From Streptomyces sp. NBC_01717 (lineage in GTDB: Bacteria; Actinomycetota; Actinomycetes; Streptomycetales; Streptomycetaceae), in the NCBI RefSeq assembly GCF_036248255.1, contig NZ_CP109178.1:7068501-7132500 (forward strand): 64,000 bases of DNA. The letters are read 5' to 3'. This document shows, piece after piece, positions 58,550-64,000 of the stretch. A model generated the notes under the pieces. It had not been told where the DNA came from. It saw nothing but the letters and a program-made list of their open reading frames with translations, and searched no databases. A program made the position numbers and the translations under genes. Each line of letters starts with the position of its first letter. Within the stretch, counting starts at the first letter, position 1.

Positions 58550-59347
58550 ATGAGCGATGTACTGGAGCTGGTGGACGTATCCGTGGTCCGCGACGGACGC
58601 GCTCTGGTGGACGACGTCTCCTGGTCGGTCAAGGAGGGGGAGCGCTGGGTCATCCTCGGCCCGAACGGCGCCGGCAAGACCACTCTCCTCAACATCGCGT
58701 CCAGCTACCTCTTCCCGACCAAGGGCACCGCCAAGATCCTCGGCGAACAGCTCGGCGGCGTCGGCACCGACGTCTTCGATCTGCGCCCCCGGATCGGCAT
58801 CGCGGGTGTCGCCATGGCCGAGAAGCTTCCCAAGCGCCAGACGGTCCTGCAGACGGTACTCACCGCCGCGTACGGCATGACCGCCACCTGGCACGAGAAC
58901 TACGACGCCGTCGACGAGGACCGCGCCCGCGCCTTCCTCGACCGGCTCGGCATGACCGAGTACCTCGACCGGAAGTTCGGCACCCTCTCCGAGGGCGAGC
59001 GCAAGCGCACGCTGATCGCTCGCGCCATGATGACCGACCCCGAGCTGCTCCTCCTCGACGAACCCGCCGCCGGTCTCGACCTCGGTGGCCGCGAGGACCT
59101 GGTCCGCCGCCTCGGCAGGCTCGCCCGTGACCCGCTCGCCCCCTCCATGATCATGGTCACCCACCATGTCGAGGAGATCGCCCCGGGCTTCACCCACGTC
59201 CTCATGATCCGTCAGGGCAAGGTCCTTGCCGCGGGCCCCATGGAGACCGAGCTCACCTCCCGCAACCTCTCCCTCTGCTTCGGTCTGCCGCTCATCGTCG
59301 AGCACGCCGGCGAGCGATACACCGCGCACGGCCTTCCGCTGTCCTGA
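58550..59347 (+). CDS. ABC transporter ATP-binding protein
   Basis: A 265-residue ATPase: Walker A GPNGAGKTTLLN (about 42-53), Q-loop region, signature LSEGERKRTLIARAMM, Walker B LLLDEPAAGLDLGGRE and H-loop VTHHVEEIAPGFTH. No membrane partner is adjacent, so the partner is unlinked or it works as a soluble ATPase. ModF/YlmA-like proteins look similar. It opens the rightward set with NfeD and SPFH genes. Confidence 0.87.
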   Translation: MSDVLELVDVSVVRDGRALVDDVSWSVKEGERWVILGPNGAGKTTLLNIASSYLFPTKGTAKILGEQLGGVGTDVFDLRPRIGIAGVAMAEKLPKRQTVLQTVLTAAYGMTATWHENYDAVDEDRARAFLDRLGMTEYLDRKFGTLSEGERKRTLIARAMMTDPELLLLDEPAAGLDLGGREDLVRRLGRLARDPLAPSMIMVTHHVEEIAPGFTHVLMIRQGKVLAAGPMETELTSRNLSLCFGLPLIVEHAGERYTAHGLPLS

Positions 59348-59401
59348 ATGTCCTGATCGCAACCCTGTCGGCGAAGGGACCCGCGGTCCTACCATGACCA
59401 C

Positions 59402-59830
59402 GTGGACATCGACGCGTGGGTGTGGTGGCTGATCGGCGCGGTCGGACTGGGCATTCCGCTCGTGCTGACCGCGATGCCCGAGTTCGGGATGTTCGCTGTC
59501 GGAGCGGTCGCCGCGGCAGTCGTCGCGGCGCTCGGCGGCGGCATCGTGGCCCAGGTCCTGGTCTTCGTCGTGGTCTCCGTCGCGCTCATCGCGGTGGTCC
59601 GCCCGATCGCCGCCAGACACCGCGCGGACCGGCCCCGACTCGCCACCGGCATCGACGCGCTGAAGGGCCGTCAGGCCGTCGTCCTGGAGCGGGTCGACGG
59701 CAACGGCGGCCGCATCAAGCTGGCCGGCGAGATCTGGTCCGCCCGCGCGTACGACGGAGAGCAGAGCTTCGAACCCGGCCGGCACGTGGATGTCGTGGAC
59801 ATCGACGGGGCCACCGCCGTCGTCATGTGA
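59402..59830 (+). CDS. NfeD-family membrane protein
   Basis: A 142-residue protein: three hydrophobic helices (about 8-75: VWWLIGAVGLGIPLVLTAMP, FGMFAVGAVAAAVVAALGGG, IVAQVLVFVVVSVALIAVVR), then a C-terminal OB-fold with GRQAVVLERVDGNGGRIKLAG and GEIWSARAYDG. NfeD proteins partner with stomatin-like proteins. GTG 59402 has TACCAT 6 bases upstream (leaderless-like). Confidence 0.88.
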   Translation: MDIDAWVWWLIGAVGLGIPLVLTAMPEFGMFAVGAVAAAVVAALGGGIVAQVLVFVVVSVALIAVVRPIAARHRADRPRLATGIDALKGRQAVVLERVDGNGGRIKLAGEIWSARAYDGEQSFEPGRHVDVVDIDGATAVVM

Positions 59831-59956
59831 CCGAACCGCACACACGGCGGACCGCGGTCTGCCAGACTCGATGTCGATCATCATGAGATCCGGACCTCAT
59901 GAGATCCGACCCCGATCATCGCGATCCGTCGGCAACCGAAGGGCACGAGGAACACG

Positions 59957-60886
59957 ATGCAACCGATCATCATCGTCCTGATCATTCTGGTGGTGCTCGT
60001 CTTCATCGCCCTGATCAAGACGATCCAGGTCATCCCGCAGGCCAGCGCAGCCATCGTGGAGCGCTTCGGCCGCTACACCCGTACGCTCAACGCCGGCCTG
60101 AACATCGTCGTTCCATTCATCGACACCATCCGCAACCGGATCGACCTCCGTGAACAGGTCGTCCCGTTCCCGCCCCAGCCGGTGATCACCCAGGACAACC
60201 TGGTCGTCAACATCGACACCGTCATCTACTACCAGGTGACGGACGCGCGCGCCGCGACGTACGAAGTCGCCAGCTACATCCAGGCCATCGAGCAGCTCAC
60301 CGTCACCACCCTCCGCAACATCATCGGCGGCATGGACCTGGAGCGGACCCTGACCTCCCGCGAGGAGATCAACGCCGCGCTCCGCGGAGTCCTCGACGAA
60401 GCCACCGGCAAGTGGGGCATCCGCGTCAACCGTGTCGAGCTCAAGGCGATCGAGCCGCCCACCTCCATCCAGGACTCGATGGAGAAGCAGATGCGCGCCG
60501 ACCGGGACAAGCGCGCAGCGATCCTCCAGGCGGAAGGAACGCGGCAGTCCGCGATCCTCACCGCGGAGGGCGAGAAGCAGTCCGCGATCCTGCGTGCCGA
60601 AGGTGAGGCCAAGGCCGCGGCCCTGCGCGCCGAGGGCGAGGCCCAGGCCATCCGTACGGTCTTCGAGTCCATCCACGCCGGCGACCCGGACCAGAAGCTC
60701 CTCTCGTACCAGTACCTCCAGATGCTCCCGAAGATCGCCGAAGGCGACGCCAACAAGCTCTGGATCGTGCCGAGCGAGATCGGCGACGCCCTCAAGGGCC
60801 TCAGCGGCGCCTTCGGCAACCTCGGCACCGGTGTCCCGGGCTTCAACACCGGCAAGGAGCGCCGCGAGGAACCCCCGGTCGACTGA
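59957..60886 (+). CDS. SPFH/stomatin-like (band 7) protein
   Basis: A 309-residue protein: one N-terminal helix (IIIVLIILVVLVFIALIKTI), the SPFH core with AAIVERFGRYTRTLNAGLNI and NRIDLREQVVPFPPQPVITQ, and a coiled-coil tail with repeated AEGEKQSAILRAEGEAKAAA. Acts as a membrane scaffold, typically with NfeD encoded just upstream (126 bases here). Ends before a convergent terminator. Confidence 0.9.
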   Translation: MQPIIIVLIILVVLVFIALIKTIQVIPQASAAIVERFGRYTRTLNAGLNIVVPFIDTIRNRIDLREQVVPFPPQPVITQDNLVVNIDTVIYYQVTDARAATYEVASYIQAIEQLTVTTLRNIIGGMDLERTLTSREEINAALRGVLDEATGKWGIRVNRVELKAIEPPTSIQDSMEKQMRADRDKRAAILQAEGTRQSAILTAEGEKQSAILRAEGEAKAAALRAEGEAQAIRTVFESIHAGDPDQKLLSYQYLQMLPKIAEGDANKLWIVPSEIGDALKGLSGAFGNLGTGVPGFNTGKERREEPPVD

Positions 60887-60992
60887 CACGCACACCCCGG
60901 ACCTGATCAGTGCACCCCGCACCGATCAGGCCGGCAGGCGCCGGACGCCATCCTGCAACCCCGCATCGGAGAAGGTGCGTCCACAGACACAC

Positions 60993-61028
60993 GGAAGCCC
61001 GCCTTCTTACGCACGAAGACGGGCTTCC
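60993..61028. terminator. Convergent terminator
   Basis: ggaagcccg (60993-61001) and cgggcttcc (61020-61028) with cttc/gaag inside make a 13-bp stem with one mismatch. Confidence 0.75.
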
Positions 61029-61052
61029 GGTACGGCGTTGTACGTACGTCTC

Positions 61053-61559
61053 CTACGCCGCAGTCCGGTCCAGCCACTCCGGCAGCGCCGACCGCTCACC
61101 GGCTCCCATCGCCAGCAGCATCGCCTCCGCAGGCGACGGGACGAACGGCTCCCGCAGCAACGGCATCCCCGCCTGCTCCGGCGTCCGGGCCGCCTTGCGG
61201 TGGTTGTCCTCCGCGCAGGACGCCACCGTGTTGAGCCAGGTGTCCTGACCGCCCTGGGCCCGCGGCACCACGTGGTCGACGGTCGTCGCCCGCCGCCCGC
61301 AGTACGCGCACCGGTGCTGGTCCCGTATCAGCACACCTCTTCTGGACCACGGCGCCTGTCTTCGGAACGGCACCCGTACGTACCGGCAGAGCCTGATCAC
61401 GCGGGGCACCGGAATGTCCACGGCGGCGCCACGCATACGGAGATCGGGGTGCGACTGCTCGACGACAGCCTTGTCCTGCAGGATCAGCACCACCGCACGG
61501 TTCAGCGTCACTGTCGACAGCGGCTCGAAGCTCGCGTTGAGAACCAGCGTGTCCCGCAT
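61053..61559 (-). CDS. HNH endonuclease domain protein
   Basis: A 168-residue protein. RDTLVLNASFEPLSTVTLNR starts the common HNH family; zinc Cys in CAYCGRRATTVDHVVPRAQG (His of HNH) and NTVASCAEDNHRKAARTPE follow. Small proteins of this type are common in actinobacteria; many are domesticated, not restriction enzymes. ATG 61559 (MRDTLVL) used rather than a longer frame. Confidence 0.87.
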   Translation of the reverse strand: MRDTLVLNASFEPLSTVTLNRAVVLILQDKAVVEQSHPDLRMRGAAVDIPVPRVIRLCRYVRVPFRRQAPWSRRGVLIRDQHRCAYCGRRATTVDHVVPRAQGGQDTWLNTVASCAEDNHRKAARTPEQAGMPLLREPFVPSPAEAMLLAMGAGERSALPEWLDRTAA

Positions 61560-61641
61560 TTCGCCCACCTCCCGTGTGCCGCCCGCCCCCCGGCAGGCCC
61601 GGATCAACTCTGGCTGGGCAGGCCGTGATGGACAACGCAAT

Positions 61642-61683
61642 AAAAAATGCCCTGCCCTGATCTCTCCAAGACCAGGGCAGGGC
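61642..61683 (-). terminator. Rho-independent terminator of the PEBP gene
   Basis: On the minus strand GCCCTGCCCTG (61683-61673) pairs with CAGGGCAGGGC (61659-61649), loop 13, and is followed by ATTTTTTA (61648-61641). One of the few classical U-tract terminators here; it ends the PEBP-family gene. Confidence 0.92.
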
Positions 61684-61715
61684 AAACAGCAGGGGAACTC
61701 TAAGCTCACCGAGTA

Positions 61716-62246
61716 CTAGGCGGGACCGGGGTACTCACCGATCAGCTGAGCACGTCCCAGCGTGTGGAACCGCAGATTGAAGCCGACGACCGCCGGCGAC
61801 ACATCGCTGTCGGCCCCCAGCTTCCCGGTGTCCACCGCGTACACGGTGAAGACGTAGCGGTGGTTCTCCCCGGGCGGCGGCGCGGCACCGCCGAACTCCT
61901 TCGACCCGTAGTCGTTACGGACCTGAACGGCGCCCTCGGGCAGCCCGTCGAACTTCCCGCTGCCCGCACCGGCCGGCAGCTCCGTGACAGACGCCGGGAT
62001 GTCGAAGACGACCCAGTGCCAGAACCCGCTGCCCGTCGGGGCATCTGGATCGAAGCAGGTCACGGCAAAACTCTTGGTCTCCGCCGGGAACCCTTCCCAC
62101 CGCAGCTGCGGCGAGGTGTTCCCGGCCGCGAACACCTGGGCGTCGGCCAGCACGGCCCCAGGGGCGAGGTCCTCGCTCACCACCGTGAACGACGGCACCT
62201 CGGGATGGAAGTCATGCGGAAGCGGCGGCCTCTTCGGCTCGGTCAC
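61716..62246 (-). CDS. YbhB/YbcL-type PEBP (Raf kinase inhibitor-like) protein
   Basis: A 176-residue protein of the phosphatidylethanolamine-binding fold: [40 protein letters not shown], and [20 protein letters not shown]. The pocket residues DPDAPTGSG and HRY are typical. GTG 62246 has ggagagg upstream. Role in bacteria is unclear. Confidence 0.88.
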   Translation of the reverse strand: MTEPKRPPLPHDFHPEVPSFTVVSEDLAPGAVLADAQVFAAGNTSPQLRWEGFPAETKSFAVTCFDPDAPTGSGFWHWVVFDIPASVTELPAGAGSGKFDGLPEGAVQVRNDYGSKEFGGAAPPPGENHRYVFTVYAVDTGKLGADSDVSPAVVGFNLRFHTLGRAQLIGEYPGPA

Positions 62247-62289
62247 GTCAACACCTCTCCTGATCGGCTCCGGTAACTCGCCACCGACC

Positions 62290-63072
62290 CTAGAGCCAGT
62301 TGCGCTGACCGCCGACCTGGGCCAGCCACTGATTGAGGTATGCCGCCCAGTCGGTCCCCTGGAAGTCGTGCAGGCCGACCTTGAACGCCCGGTACGAGTC
62401 GCTGCCCTCACTGAAGAGCCCCGGCTTCTTGTCCATCTCCAGGACGACATCCATCTCGCGGTCGTCCGCGACGAACGTCAGCTCGACCTGGTTCAGTCCC
62501 CGGTACTGCTGCGGCGGGACGAACTCGATCTCCTGGTAGAACGGCAGCCGCTGACGCGTACCGCGAACGTGACCGCGCTCCATGTCCGCGCTGCGGAAGC
62601 CGAAGCCCAGCTGCCCGAACGCGTCCAGGATCGCCTGCTGCGCCGGCAGCGGGTGCACATTGATCGGGTCGAGGTCGCCCGAGTCCAGCGCCCGAGCGAT
62701 CTCCAGCTCGGTCGTCACACCGATGTTCATGCCGTGCAGGTGCTGACCGGCGAACATCGTGATCGGCGTCTCCCACGGAATCTCGAGCCCGAACGGCACG
62801 ACGTGCACCGCACCGGCCTGCACCTCGAACGCACCACCGAGCCGCAGCTTGGCGAACTCGATGTCCTGCTTCGTCTCCTGGTCAGTGCCCTCGACCTCGA
62901 CGCGCGCCTGCAGACCGACCGACAGTCCCTCGATCTGCTGCGCCACGGAACCGCCCTGGATCCGCACCTCGCCCTGGACGACCCCGCCCGGTACGACGTT
63001 GAGCTCGGTCAGCTCCGTCTCCACCGAAGCGCCACCGGCACCCATGCTCGCGAGCAGCCGCTTGAAGCCCAT
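62290..63072 (-). CDS. spo0M: Sporulation control protein Spo0M
   Basis: A 260-residue arrestin-like protein (PF07070). Start [20 protein letters not shown], then [20 protein letters not shown] and [20 protein letters not shown], with an acidic C-terminus near [20 protein letters not shown]. Spo0M is needed for normal sporulation in Bacillus and has Streptomyces homologs. ATG 63072 has aaggaggag just upstream. Confidence 0.9.
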   Translation of the reverse strand: MGFKRLLASMGAGGASVETELTELNVVPGGVVQGEVRIQGGSVAQQIEGLSVGLQARVEVEGTDQETKQDIEFAKLRLGGAFEVQAGAVHVVPFGLEIPWETPITMFAGQHLHGMNIGVTTELEIARALDSGDLDPINVHPLPAQQAILDAFGQLGFGFRSADMERGHVRGTRQRLPFYQEIEFVPPQQYRGLNQVELTFVADDREMDVVLEMDKKPGLFSEGSDSYRAFKVGLHDFQGTDWAAYLNQWLAQVGGQRNWL

Positions 63073-63145
63073 GTTTACTCCTCCTTGGTCCTGACCCGTA
63101 CATACGCGCCACGACCGTAGTCGGTTCCCGGTAACCTCGATCGCC

Positions 63146-63787
63146 ATGATCGAGGGCTTGGACCGTACGCCGCTGACACGCGATTTCTTCGACCGCCCTG
63201 TTCTGGACGTGGCACCCGACCTGCTGGGCCGGACGCTGGTACGGGACACCGCCGACGGCCCCATCGAACTCCGCCTCACCGAGGTGGAGGCGTACGCGGG
63301 CGAGATCGACCCCGGCTCCCACGCCTTCCGCGGCCGCACCGGCCGCAACAGCGTGATGTACGGACCGCCCGGCCATGCGTACGTCTACTTCACCTACGGC
63401 ATGTGGCACTGCCTCAACCTGGTGTGCGGTCCCGAGGGCTTGGCGAGCGGCGTACTGCTCCGGGCCGGTGAGATCCGCGTGGGCGCCGAGCTCAGCCGCA
63501 AACGTCGATTCTCGGCCCGCAATGACAGAGAACTGGCCAAAGGTCCAGCCCGCTTGGCCACGGCCCTGGACATCGACAAAGCCCTGAACGGCACCGACGC
63601 CATCGCCCACCCGGGTGCTTCGTTGTCCGTACTCAACGGCACCCCGCCACCCCCCGACCAGGTACGCAACGGGCCTCGCACCGGCGTGGGAGGCGACGGT
63701 GCCTTGCATCCCTGGCGCTTCTGGATCGACGGCGATCCGACCGTGAGCCCCTATCGACCCCATGCGCCACGCCGCCGCGCAACTTGA
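63146..63787 (+). CDS. 3-methyladenine DNA glycosylase, AAG family
   Basis: A 213-residue protein of PF02245: [20 protein letters not shown], the catalytic Glu region [20 protein letters not shown] with Arg, [20 protein letters not shown] and [16 protein letters not shown]. It removes alkylated bases. TAACCT 8 bases before ATG suggests a leaderless message. The last residues are Arg-rich. Confidence 0.93.
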   Translation: MIEGLDRTPLTRDFFDRPVLDVAPDLLGRTLVRDTADGPIELRLTEVEAYAGEIDPGSHAFRGRTGRNSVMYGPPGHAYVYFTYGMWHCLNLVCGPEGLASGVLLRAGEIRVGAELSRKRRFSARNDRELAKGPARLATALDIDKALNGTDAIAHPGASLSVLNGTPPPPDQVRNGPRTGVGGDGALHPWRFWIDGDPTVSPYRPHAPRRRAT

Positions 63788-63918
63788 CTCGACCCTGCCG
63801 GCCGCCTAACGTAGTCCGAGCCGCTTGAACGGGTACTGCTGTCGGCACGGTCCATCGGACCGAGCCTGAGCACTCGGAAGCGGCCAACCACTACCTTCGA
63901 TTCACCCTGACGGGTGCG

Positions 63919-63936
63919 ATTTCGGCATGCCGAAAT
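63919..63936. repeat. 18-bp perfect palindrome in the terminal intergenic stretch
   Basis: ATTTCGGCATGCCGAAAT is fully symmetric. It lies in the AT-richer gap after the glycosylase gene (63788-64000), where TAATGT (63979-63984) could be a -10 of a gene beyond the right edge. Nothing else is identifiable in this stretch. Confidence 0.45.
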
Positions 63937-64000
63937 TCGAACCCATCGACTCGATTATGAGCCGCCAAGGAAATCGACTAATGTGGTGAACACGCCGAAA

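Noticed and set aside
1..64000. tRNA, rRNA, CRISPR arrays and prophage
   Set aside because: No cloverleaf-like sequence with a T-loop, no regularly spaced repeats and no phage genes were seen by eye; a dedicated scan could still find a tRNA I missed.

Overview
The window looks like a core segment of a Streptomyces chromosome. The DNA is very GC-rich, third codon positions are almost all G or C, GTG starts and 4-base ATGA/GTGA overlaps are common, and several lineage markers are present: a short chaplin of the ChpE type, a 73-residue Gbn-like nucleoid protein, Spo0M, DUF3099 and a streptophobe-type membrane protein. From memory the gene order resembles the S. coelicolor region from about SCO1847 down to SCO1792; this was not checked. 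No tRNA, rRNA, CRISPR array, prophage or intact transposase was found.

Layout. 1-2.8 kb: the 5' part of cobD behind a cobalamin riboswitch, and a Pit phosphate transporter with a PHO box. 3-9.8 kb: class II aldolase, alpha/beta hydrolase, a HEAT-like hypothetical protein, VOC protein, YpfJ-type zinc peptidase, and an ABC-F protein preceded by a tiny leader ORF. 10-14.5 kb: gbn set among many GATC sites, enoyl-CoA hydratase, and an Asp23/Gls24 envelope-stress cluster of overlapping genes facing an opposed paralog. 14.5-20 kb: SDR, GH15 trehalase-like enzyme, SURF1, a Cys-rich metallothionein-like protein, and a DEDDh exonuclease with a BRCT domain. 19.5-24.5 kb: a TetR gene divergent from an acetoacetate-decarboxylase-like / SDR / two-amidohydrolase operon.

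24.5-33.4 kb: VIT-type transporter; a sterol-desaturase-like hydroxylase overlapping a lysoplasmalogenase and followed by an alcohol dehydrogenase (a possible ether-lipid cleavage set); CoA-transferase; secreted subtilase; DUF485 plus an acetate symporter. 33.5-42.8 kb: moaA, two copies of a roughly 170-195 bp inverted-repeat element, small hypothetical genes, tyrS, a TldD/TldE pair, and fabG-inhA of fatty acid synthesis. 42.8-52.2 kb: GntR and MFS divergent pair, SixA phosphatase, serB, streptophobe, and a double-FHA ABC exporter.

52.2-64 kb: secreted SLT-type protein, a QueA-like gene with a frameshift near its start, SDR, a GAF histidine kinase with its NarL regulator, chpE, an ABC ATPase, NfeD and an SPFH protein, an HNH protein, a PEBP-family protein, spo0M, and a 3-methyladenine glycosylase. 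Most convergent gene pairs are separated by strong GC-rich hairpins, recorded as terminators.
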